A DNA stretch of 6,313 nucleotides from Bacillota bacterium (GTDB taxonomy: Bacteria; Bacillota; Clostridia; Peptostreptococcales; Anaerovoracaceae). Position numbers and translations under genes: made by a program. The DNA is taken from the NCBI GenBank assembly GCA_016286935.1, contig JAEEUO010000073.1:1-6313 (forward strand), in the 5' to 3' direction. Below are positions 1-5,782 of this stretch, piece by piece. The notes under the pieces were generated by a model. It was not told where the DNA came from. It did not search any database and saw only the letters and a program-made list of their open reading frames with translations. The stretch's first letter is position 1. Every line of letters starts with the position of its first letter.

Positions 1-897
1 GAACGTCTCCGTCGGCTGGCTCTGGTTCGGATCGGACGGTTCATCCTCTTCGGGCTCCTCCTCGAAGACCTGGTCGACGGTGGAGGTCGTCTGGGTCACG
101 GTGCCGATCTCCTCGTCGAGCTGAGAGATCTCCTCCTGGACGACTTCCTCGGTCTTTCCGAGTTCCTCATCCTCTTCCTTGAGCTTGTCGTCGGCGCCGT
201 TGACGATCTGTCCGGCGTCGAGGTTCGGGACGTCCTCGTCGACGAGTTTGGCGAGTTCGGGGTCCTCCTTCAGGGCCTGGGCGGCGACGCCCGGGACGTC
301 GTCGTTCGCCATCACGCGCTTTTCGGCGCTGCCCTGTTCGGTGGGCTCGACGGCATAGACGAGCTCGCCGCTCGTGACCTCGAGCACGTGGACGTTGCCG
401 TCGGTGTCGAGATGGGAGATGGTCGCGTGGCCGTGGATCATACCCATGACTTCGGTGCCGACCCAGCCGAAGGAGCCGCGGACGCCCGTGACCTTCGAGA
501 AGTTCCGGATCGACAGGCCCTCGTCGTCCGCCAGCGGCTTTTCGACGTTGAAGAAGAGCTTGCCGGATTTGATGGAGATCTCGAGCTGCTTGCCGGATTT
601 CTTGACTTCGACCTTCGTCGCGGCGTCAAGTTTGATGGCCTTCGTGTCATCGAGGCTCAGGTACGCGTCCGACGAACGGCTCGTTTGAATGGTGTAGCCG
701 TTGTAGAGGCGCAGGTCCGTGCGCGGGGTCACGGTCTTTCCCGAGGCGGTCTTGACCGTCACGGTTCCGTTGTACTCCGCGAGGCGGATCGTCGTTCCGG
801 TCGCCTTGTCCGCCGCCGCGGCGTTCCCGGCGAGCCCGTAAAGGGACGCAAGGACGATCAGCAGCATCACCAGGGCCAGAGAAACAAGCCGTTTCAT
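1..897 (-). CDS. Secreted FecR-domain protein with acidic C-terminal tail (partial, C-terminus beyond left edge)
   Basis: Reading the minus strand from the ATG at 897 gives 299 codons open to base 1 with no stop, so the 3' end lies outside the window. Residues 1-29 form a signal peptide: MKRL, a long hydrophobic core, then an AAAAD cleavage region; there is no lipobox cysteine. Residues about 37-150 look like a FecR domain: a GTVTVK strand, LRLYNGY (62-68), LSLDDTKAIKLD (80-91), SGKLFFNVEKPL (111-122) and VTGVRGSFGWV (136-146), the typical G-x-R-G region. Residues about 236-299 are strongly acidic (runs such as KEEDEELGK and EEEPEEDEP), possibly partly coiled coil, then disordered. Classical FecR proteins are membrane anti-sigma regulators. 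This one is exported and resembles stand-alone FecR proteins of Clostridia, whose role is not established. GGGAGG (907-912) sits 9 nt upstream of the ATG and overlaps the end of the HD-GYP gene, implying co-translation. The domain call is good; the function is unknown. Confidence 0.85.
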   Translation of the reverse strand, partial: MKRLVSLALVMLLIVLASLYGLAGNAAAADKATGTTIRLAEYNGTVTVKTASGKTVTPRTDLRLYNGYTIQTSRSSDAYLSLDDTKAIKLDAATKVEVKKSGKQLEISIKSGKLFFNVEKPLADDEGLSIRNFSKVTGVRGSFGWVGTEVMGMIHGHATISHLDTDGNVHVLEVTSGELVYAVEPTEQGSAEKRVMANDDVPGVAAQALKEDPELAKLVDEDVPNLDAGQIVNGADDKLKEEDEELGKTEEVVQEEISQLDEEIGTVTQTTSTVDQVFEEEPEEDEPSDPNQSQPTETF

Positions 898-901
898 GAT
901 G

Positions 902-2353
902 TCATTCCTCCCATGCTTTGCTTTCGATAAACATATCTAAGATCCTCGGGTCCAGATCGCCCCTGCCGGCCATGTCGCGGAGGATGGCGAGCGCCTTCTC
1001 CAGCGGCAGGGCGGGTTTGTAGGGACGGTTTCGGGCCGTCAGAGCATCGAATACGTCGAGAATGGTAAGAAGCCGCACCTCGTCGGGGATCCGTTCCGCC
1101 GTGAGGTGGGCAGGGTAGCCGCGGCCGCTCAGAAGCTCGTGGTGGGCGGCCGCCCAGACCGGTACGTCCGCGTACTGTTTCGGAAATGTAACGCGGCTCA
1201 GGATGTGCTCCGTCAGAACGACGTGGCTCTCCATCACGGCGCGCTCCTCCGCCGTCAGCGTTCCCTTGCGGACCGAAAGACACGTATACTCGTCTTCCGT
1301 CAGCCACGGCTCCGTTTCGCCGTATTCGTTCACGAACGTCCGGGCGGCGAGCGCGTCGACCTTCGCAAGCAGATCGTCGGACAGGAAGCCGGCACCGTTG
1401 ACGCGCCCGATCAGATCTTCCGCGATCTCGACGTCGGCCGTCAGCCCGCCGTATTCCTCCGGGGTCATCCCGCCTTCCCGCAGCGCGACGCGGCCGGTCA
1501 GCACGATCCGGCGGAACCGTTCGCGGATCCGTTCGAGGCGGTGTTGGTCGAGGCGCGCCGCCTTGTCCATGACTTCGAGCGGGATCGCGAGCTTGCCGAC
1601 GTCGTGGAGCAGGACGGCGAGCAGGAACGTCCGCCGCTTTTCCTCCGGAAACGCCCACGGATCGCCGTTCGCCTCGAGCCGGTCGAGGAACTTCGCGGCC
1701 ATCCGCGCCATGTTGCGGGTGTGGTCGGCGTTGTACGGCGTCAGCGAGTCGATTGCCGTCGAGAGCGCCGCGACGAGGGAATCGAGCAGATCGTTCGTCT
1801 GCTCGGCGTATTGCATATTGGTAATGCTGATCGCGGCCTGGGAGGCGATGGCGCTGACGGGCAGCTCCAGCTCCGGGGAGAACGCGACCGGCTCGCCGTG
1901 TTCGTCGAGCGCGTTGATGAGCTGCATCACGCCGATCCGTTCGCCGCGGTCGTTGTTCATCGGGATGACGAGCTGGCTCTTCGTCCGGTATCCCGTCATC
2001 GCGTCGTAGCGGAGGGAGCCCGAAAAGTCGAAGCGCGTCTCCGTGCGGACGTCGGGGACGTTGATCGTCTTGCCGCGGAGCGCGACGTACGAAGCGACGT
2101 AGCATTCCTCCATCGGAACGGGGGGAAGGGTGATCGGCGAATCGTGGCCGCCCTGGCGGACGTTCATCGAGCGCGTCACCATCCGGCAGAAGTGGAGGCC
2201 GTCGTCCTCGAGCAGGTACAGCGTGCCGGCGTCGCAGCACGCGACGTCCATCGCCGTATCGAGGATCGCGCTCAGGAGCGCTTCGCGGTCGCGTTCGGCG
2301 GAGAGGGCAAGGCAGACTTCGAGTACGCGGGACGTGCGTTCCTCCTTCGTCAC
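902..2353 (-). CDS. GAF domain + HD-GYP domain phosphohydrolase (putative c-di-GMP phosphodiesterase)
   Basis: Cytosolic 483-residue protein without signal peptide or membrane segment. Residues about 10-175 form a GAF sensor domain, ending in the typical SAIASQAAISITNMQ helix. Residues about 195-480 form an HD-GYP domain: H211, H250-D251 in LLHDVGK, H377, H404-H405-E406, GRGYP at 410-414, and D433 in ILDVFDALTA. All expected metal-binding positions are present, so activity is plausible. HD-GYP enzymes hydrolyse cyclic dinucleotides, chiefly c-di-GMP to pGpG/GMP; here the substrate is inferred. Two oddities: H250 to H377 spans about 127 residues, so roughly 100 residues are inserted in the HD core, as I recall for one HD-GYP subfamily; and the usual DGxGYP is SGRGYP. 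Translation starts at GTG, overlapping the MBL gene stop as GTGA, with a strong Shine-Dalgarno site upstream. The GAF ligand cannot be read from sequence. Confidence 0.93.
   Translation of the reverse strand: MTKEERTSRVLEVCLALSAERDREALLSAILDTAMDVACCDAGTLYLLEDDGLHFCRMVTRSMNVRQGGHDSPITLPPVPMEECYVASYVALRGKTINVPDVRTETRFDFSGSLRYDAMTGYRTKSQLVIPMNNDRGERIGVMQLINALDEHGEPVAFSPELELPVSAIASQAAISITNMQYAEQTNDLLDSLVAALSTAIDSLTPYNADHTRNMARMAAKFLDRLEANGDPWAFPEEKRRTFLLAVLLHDVGKLAIPLEVMDKAARLDQHRLERIRERFRRIVLTGRVALREGGMTPEEYGGLTADVEIAEDLIGRVNGAGFLSDDLLAKVDALAARTFVNEYGETEPWLTEDEYTCLSVRKGTLTAEERAVMESHVVLTEHILSRVTFPKQYADVPVWAAAHHELLSGRGYPAHLTAERIPDEVRLLTILDVFDALTARNRPYKPALPLEKALAILRDMAGRGDLDPRILDMFIESKAWEE
907..912 (-). 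promoter_or_regulatory. Ribosome binding site of the FecR-domain gene
   Basis: On the minus strand GGGAGG lies 9 nt before the ATG at 897. It is built from the last sense codons of the upstream HD-GYP gene (Trp-Glu-Glu). An out-of-register ATG at 905-903 stops after three codons, so ATG 897 is the real start. The position supports translational coupling of the two genes. Confidence 0.7.
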
Positions 2354-3150
2354 AGCCGGATCACCTCTCCCTCGCGCGCGAAGCGGCAGTTCGGACGGAC
2401 GGCGGCGAGCGACGCGGAGGCCGCGTCGAGGACCTTATCCGTGTGGGTCGGGTCGTGGTGGACGATCCGGACCTGTTTCGCGTGGCAGTCGCGGCCGAAT
2501 TCCGCCGCGGCGTTCCAGGTGTTGTGGCCGTAGAACGTCTTTCCGGCCCACTCCTCCTCGGAGTACTGGCCGTCGATCAGGAGCAGGTCCGCGTCCTTCG
2601 CGAAGGCGAGGGCGCGCGGGCGGAACGCGTCCGTCAAAGTACAGTCCGTGATCACGACGACGGATTTCTTCCCGCTCTCGAGTCGGATCAGCGAGACGCC
2701 GCCCGGATGGACGCCTTCGATCGACCGGACGGTCACCGGGCCGATCTTCCCTTCGGCGGGAAGGCGGCGGAAGGAGACGCGCGCGGGGAAACCGTCGATC
2801 CGGACGGGCCAGAGCGGCGGCTGCATCAGGCAGTTGAGCTGGGCGCGGACGCCCTTGCCGCCCCGGTCCGCGCCGTAGACGGTGAGACGGGCGTCCGGCT
2901 GCTTCAGATAGGCGGACATCGGAAGCCCGAGGAGATGGTCGGTGTGGGGGTGAGTCAGAAGGAGAGGCAGTTCCTTCCGGGCGAGGATGTCGTCCGGAAG
3001 GCGAAGAAGCCCCGTTCCGGCATCGAGAACGATCGGCTGGCCGGCCAGCTCCGCGAGAAAGCACGTCGTGTGGCCGCCGTAGCGGCAGCAGTCCTTTCCG
3101 GAGACCGGCACGGAGCCGCGCGCACCGAGGATGACGAGACGGTCTTTCAT
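2350..3150 (-). CDS. MBL-fold metal-dependent hydrolase (cyclic-phosphodiesterase-like)
   Basis: 266 residues, cytosolic. The N-terminus LGARGSVPVSG (8-18) and YGGHTTC (24-30) match the branch of metallo-beta-lactamase-fold proteins related to PhnP and other cyclic or nucleic-acid phosphodiesterases. The metal motif H-x-H-x-D-H is intact as THPHTDHLLG (H67, H69, D71, H72). Further candidate ligands are H148 (GVHPGG), D169 (VITDC) and H232 or H231 (VHHDPTHTD), and GHNTW at 208-212 fits the same subfamily. A dinuclear metal hydrolase acting on a phosphodiester is likely; the substrate is unknown. Length is normal for the family. The start is the ATG at 3150, preceded by GGGAGGAGA, 18 nt after the oxidoreductase gamma gene. 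Its stop overlaps the HD-GYP start (GTGA), so the two proteins are probably made together and may act in one nucleotide-signalling pathway. Confidence 0.9.
   Translation of the reverse strand: MKDRLVILGARGSVPVSGKDCCRYGGHTTCFLAELAGQPIVLDAGTGLLRLPDDILARKELPLLLTHPHTDHLLGLPMSAYLKQPDARLTVYGADRGGKGVRAQLNCLMQPPLWPVRIDGFPARVSFRRLPAEGKIGPVTVRSIEGVHPGGVSLIRLESGKKSVVVITDCTLTDAFRPRALAFAKDADLLLIDGQYSEEEWAGKTFYGHNTWNAAAEFGRDCHAKQVRIVHHDPTHTDKVLDAASASLAAVRPNCRFAREGEVIRL
2359..2370 (-). promoter_or_regulatory. Ribosome binding site supporting the GTG start of the HD-GYP gene
   Basis: The minus strand reads GGAGAGGTGATC here, nearly the full complement of the 16S rRNA 3' tail (AGGTGATC is exact). It precedes the GTG at 2353-2351 with normal spacing (about 10 nt from the AGG core). 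It lies inside the last codons of the MBL hydrolase gene, which fixes the GTG as start and implies coupled translation. Confidence 0.7.
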
Positions 3151-3168
3151 TTCGATTCTCCTCCCGGC

Positions 3169-3702
3169 TCAGCGGTCCGTGTAGTCATAGCCCGTTTTCA
3201 GGGCCTTGAGGTTCAGGGGGATGAGCTTCGGCTTCGCCGCGAAGGAGCGCTCCACCTCGGCCGCGATGAGGTCGTAGGGGATCATCGGCAGGAACTTGGC
3301 GATGTAGCCGAGCGCGATGACGTTGGCGGTCTTGGAGTTGCCGACCTCCTGGGCCATCGTGCTGAAGGGGATGCGGCGGATGTCTTTACAGGCCGTCTCG
3401 GGCTCGAGCTCGACGAGGTCCGAATTGAGGATCATCGTGCCGCCCTCGCTCATCAGGGACTGGTAGTCGCGGAGCGACCGTTCGTCGAAGATGAGCATGA
3501 TGTCGGCTTCGGAGATGATCGGCGATTCGACGCCGTCGGAGACGACGATGTTGCACATCGTGCGGCCGCCGCGCTTTTCCTGGCCGTAGAACGGCACGAA
3601 CGTCACGTTATAGCCGGCTTTGATGGCCGCGTCGCAGAGCGTTTCGCCGAGGGTGATGACGCCCTGGCCGCCGATGCCGGAGAAGAGAAGTTCTTTTTTC
3701 AT
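3169..3702 (-). CDS. 2-oxoacid:ferredoxin oxidoreductase, gamma subunit
   Basis: 177 residues, the usual length of a stand-alone gamma subunit (KorC/VorC/PorC type). The N-terminal GIGGQGV (9-15) is the hallmark glycine-rich motif, followed by the conserved PFYGQEKRGG (37-46) and NVIALG (127-132). In PFOR-type complexes this domain completes the alpha2-beta2-gamma2-delta2 assembly and is implicated in coenzyme A handling. The complex converts a 2-oxoacid plus CoA to acyl-CoA + CO2 while reducing ferredoxin in the cytoplasm. The gene starts at ATG 3702, 2 nt after the beta stop, with GGAGG inside the end of the beta gene. Family assignment is firm. Substrate (2-ketoisovalerate versus 2-oxoglutarate or other) cannot be decided from this subunit, so I give no symbol. 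Confidence 0.95.
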   Translation of the reverse strand: MKKELLFSGIGGQGVITLGETLCDAAIKAGYNVTFVPFYGQEKRGGRTMCNIVVSDGVESPIISEADIMLIFDERSLRDYQSLMSEGGTMILNSDLVELEPETACKDIRRIPFSTMAQEVGNSKTANVIALGYIAKFLPMIPYDLIAAEVERSFAAKPKLIPLNLKALKTGYDYTDR

Positions 3703-3704
3703 GG

Positions 3705-4463
3705 TTATTCAGCCTCCTTCGATGCGTCCTTGATCACGCCGAGCGGATAGACCTTCGTCATCTCGTCGTCGATCCAGTCGAGCGCCTTCGTCGGCGCCAT
3801 CTTCCAGCCGGTCGGGCAGGGAGAGAGGACTTCGACGAAGGACATGCCCTTGCCGTCGAGCTGGAGCTGGATGGCCTTCTTCAGCGCCTTCTTGCAGGCG
3901 ATGATGCGCTGGGGGCTGTTGACCGTCACGCGTTCGGAATAGATCACGCCGGGGAGCTCCGCGAGGATCTCCGCCATCTTGACGGGGTAGCCGGAGTTGT
4001 CGACGATGCGTCCGAGCGGGGCGGGCGCCGTCGTCGCGGTCTGGCCGAGCAGCGTCGTCGGGGCCATCTGGGCGCCCGTCATGCCGTAGATCGCGTTGTT
4101 GATGAAGATGACGGTGAACTTCTCGCCGCGGATGCCGGCGTGCATGATCTCGGCCATGCCTTCGGAGACGAGGTCGCCGTCGCCCTGGTAGACGATGACG
4201 CACTTCGAGGGGTCGGCGCGTTTGATGCCCGTCGCGGCGGCCGGCGCGCGGCCGTGGAGCGCCATATACGCGTCCATGTCGTAGTAGCGGTCGGAGAGGC
4301 AGGAACAGCCGATCGGCCACACGAGGATGCCGTTTTCCTGGAGGCCCATCTCGTCGATGAGTTCCGCCATGAGTTTATTCACGATGCCGTGGCCGCAGCC
4401 GCCGCAGTAGGTCGTGATCGCGTCGGTGAAGACTTCGGGGCGCTTGTAGACGTACTTTCTCAT
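3705..4463 (-). CDS. 2-oxoacid:ferredoxin oxidoreductase, beta subunit (thiamine diphosphate-binding)
   Basis: 252 residues, the short beta-subunit type (named KorB or VorA depending on substrate). The TPP/Mg motif is clear: GDGD at 94-97 through NNAIYGMTG (122-130). Cysteines for the proximal [4Fe-4S] cluster are visible: CGGCGH (C20, C23), C53 or C55 in IGCSC, and C216 in SPCPTGW. The subunit binds the 2-oxoacid-TPP adduct, decarboxylates it and passes electrons through its cluster to the delta ferredoxin subunit. The start is the ATG at 4463, overlapping the alpha stop as ATGA, with GGAGGTGA upstream. This overlap implies translational coupling and equal amounts of alpha and beta. Assignment is firm at the complex level; substrate specificity is inferred from the alpha subunit. 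Confidence 0.96.
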   Translation of the reverse strand: MRKYVYKRPEVFTDAITTYCGGCGHGIVNKLMAELIDEMGLQENGILVWPIGCSCLSDRYYDMDAYMALHGRAPAAATGIKRADPSKCVIVYQGDGDLVSEGMAEIMHAGIRGEKFTVIFINNAIYGMTGAQMAPTTLLGQTATTAPAPLGRIVDNSGYPVKMAEILAELPGVIYSERVTVNSPQRIIACKKALKKAIQLQLDGKGMSFVEVLSPCPTGWKMAPTKALDWIDDEMTKVYPLGVIKDASKEAE

Positions 4464-5527
4464 TTCGATTCACCTCCGAGCTTTTCGATTTCCGCGAGGA
4501 CGTTCTTCGGGGACGGGGTCGTGCCGCCGAGCTTGCCGTAGAAATACACGTCGCGCTTGTTTTCGACCGCGAGCTTGACGTCCTGGACCATCTGGCCCGC
4601 GTTCAGCTCGCAGACGAGGAACTTCTTCCCGGTGATGCCTTCGAAGGCTTTGTCGGGGAACGGCCAGAGCGAGATCGGGCGGATCATGCCGACCTTCAGG
4701 CCTTTCTCGCGGGCCATCTTCATCGCCGATTCGCAGACGCGCGCCATCGAACCGAACGCGACGAGGATGATCTCGGCGTCTTCGAGGTTGTACGTCGCGT
4801 AGCGGACTTCGTTCTCCGCGATCCGCTTGTATTTCGCCTGGAGACGCGCGTTGAACTCCTCCCACTGGACGGGGCCGTCGCCGCACGTCACGACTTTGTG
4901 GGGCTCGTTCTTTCCGCAGCCGCGGAGCGCGTTCGGCTTCGAGGCGGGGTCCTTCTGTTCCACGTAGCCGGGCAGCTCGACCGATTCGCGCATCTTCGCG
5001 AGCGTCGCGTCGGAGAGGAGGATGACCGGGTTGCGGTACTTTTCGGCAAGCTCGAACGATTCCTGCATCAGCTCGCACAGCTCCTGAACGGAGTAGGGAG
5101 CGAGGACGAGCGTCTGGTAGTCGCCGTGGCCGCCGCCCTTGACGGCCTGGAAGTAGTCGCCCTGGGAGGCGAGGATCTCGCCGTCGCCCGGGCCGGGACG
5201 CATGACCTCGACGATGACGCCGGGGAGATCGCCCGCGGACATGTAGGATACGGCTTCCTGGCCGAGCGAGAAGCCCGGGCCGGACGTCGCCGTCATCGCG
5301 CGGTGGCCCGTCGCGACGGCGCCCGCGACCATGTTGAACGCGGAGACCTCGGTCTCGGCCTGGATGAAGGTGATGCCTTCCTCGGGACGCTCGATCATCG
5401 CCTTCGCGTAGTACTCAGGCACCTCGGAGGACGGGGTGATCGGATAGCCGAAGTAGAGCTTGCAGCCGGCGCGGATGGCCGATTCGGCCATGGCCTGGTT
5501 TCCCTGAAGAAATTCTTTCTTTCCCAT
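4460..5527 (-). CDS. vorB: 2-oxoacid:ferredoxin oxidoreductase, alpha subunit (VorB-like, 2-ketoisovalerate type)
   Basis: 355 residues, normal for alpha subunits without a fused gamma domain. Key motifs: GNQAMAESAIRAG near the start, GYPITPSSE (27-35), QAETEVSA (56-63), TSGPGFSLGQE (81-91), a GDYFQAVKGGGHGDY stretch (123-137) and IRPISLWPFP (282-291). The GDYFQ...GGGHGDY segment, with RPGPGDG (110-116) before it, is what I associate with 3-methyl-2-oxobutanoate dehydrogenase VorB rather than 2-oxoglutarate KorA, where RGGPSTG is usual. The likely reaction is 3-methyl-2-oxobutanoate + CoA + oxidised ferredoxin to isobutyryl-CoA + CO2 + reduced ferredoxin, used in branched-chain amino-acid catabolism or run in reverse for synthesis. 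ATG 5527 follows AAGGAGG by 6 nt and the delta stop by 12 nt. The subunit class is secure; substrate is moderate confidence, with korA as the alternative name. Confidence 0.93.
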   Translation of the reverse strand: MGKKEFLQGNQAMAESAIRAGCKLYFGYPITPSSEVPEYYAKAMIERPEEGITFIQAETEVSAFNMVAGAVATGHRAMTATSGPGFSLGQEAVSYMSAGDLPGVIVEVMRPGPGDGEILASQGDYFQAVKGGGHGDYQTLVLAPYSVQELCELMQESFELAEKYRNPVILLSDATLAKMRESVELPGYVEQKDPASKPNALRGCGKNEPHKVVTCGDGPVQWEEFNARLQAKYKRIAENEVRYATYNLEDAEIILVAFGSMARVCESAMKMAREKGLKVGMIRPISLWPFPDKAFEGITGKKFLVCELNAGQMVQDVKLAVENKRDVYFYGKLGGTTPSPKNVLAEIEKLGGESK

Positions 5528-5539
5528 GTCAGCCCTCCT

Positions 5540-5746
5540 TCAGTCTTCCTTGTACACGGTGATGGCGGTGTCGGGGCAGACGCGCGCGCACGTACCGCAG
5601 GCGATGCAGCCATCGCCGACGACCGGCGGGTAGTAGCCCTTCTTGTTGACCTTCTCGCCCTTGGAGAGGACTCCCTTCGGGCAGAAGCGGATGCAGTAAC
5701 CGCATTCCTTGCAGCGGTTGAAGTCGATTTCGACGACGTTTTTCAT
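5540..5746 (-). CDS. 2-oxoacid:ferredoxin oxidoreductase, delta subunit (2x[4Fe-4S] ferredoxin)
   Basis: 68 residues from the ATG at 5746. Two canonical 4Fe-4S motifs are present: C12-x2-C15-x2-C18-x3-C22-P and C47-x2-C50-x2-C53-x3-C57-P. This is the small electron-transfer subunit (KorD/VorD/PorD type) that takes electrons from the beta-subunit cluster and hands them to free ferredoxin. It opens the oxidoreductase gene set, 12 nt before the alpha gene, in the delta-alpha-beta-gamma order common in bacteria. An in-frame TTG at 5755 would add three residues (M-T-P), but it lies 1 nt from the AGGAG Shine-Dalgarno site, whereas the ATG at 5746 is 10 nt away, so I chose the ATG. A generic ferredoxin is possible in isolation, but the context makes the subunit call strong. 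Confidence 0.94.
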   Translation of the reverse strand: MKNVVEIDFNRCKECGYCIRFCPKGVLSKGEKVNKKGYYPPVVGDGCIACGTCARVCPDTAITVYKED

Positions 5747-5756
5747 AGGTGTCAAG

Positions 5757-5761
5757 CTCCT
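5757..5761 (-). promoter_or_regulatory. Ribosome binding site of the delta subunit gene
   Basis: AGGAG on the minus strand lies in the 36-nt gap after the symporter gene. It is 10 nt from the ATG at 5746 and only 1 nt from the in-frame TTG at 5755, which decides the start in favour of the ATG. I saw no convincing promoter or terminator hairpin in this gap. Confidence 0.6.
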
Positions 5762-5782
5762 GGAAATGAGGTGAGGCGGCGG

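Noticed and set aside
388..930. Plus-strand open frames (180 and 104 codons) in the left region
   Set aside because: The minus strand here encodes the FecR-domain protein with signal peptide and conserved motifs, running open to the left edge. The plus-strand frames are its shadows.
894..2240. Minus-strand 448-codon frame overlapping the HD-GYP gene
   Set aside because: Arg/Pro-rich out-of-frame translation lacking motifs; the overlapping frame has the full GAF and HD-GYP signatures.
1106..2533. Long plus-strand open frame of about 475 codons opposite the HD-GYP and MBL genes
   Set aside because: Its translation is rich in Arg, Asp and Val without a recognisable domain, and it lies antisense to two proteins with clear catalytic motifs. 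G+C-rich codon use produces such shadows.
2443..3750. Long plus-strand open frame of about 435 codons opposite the MBL and gamma-subunit genes
   Set aside because: Antisense to two well-supported genes, spans their boundary, and shows no domain or credible hydrophobic or catalytic pattern.
5747..5782. Possible promoter or terminator between the symporter and ferredoxin genes
   Set aside because: Only 36 nt, with no inverted repeat plus T-run and no convincing -35/-10 pair; only a Shine-Dalgarno site is supported.
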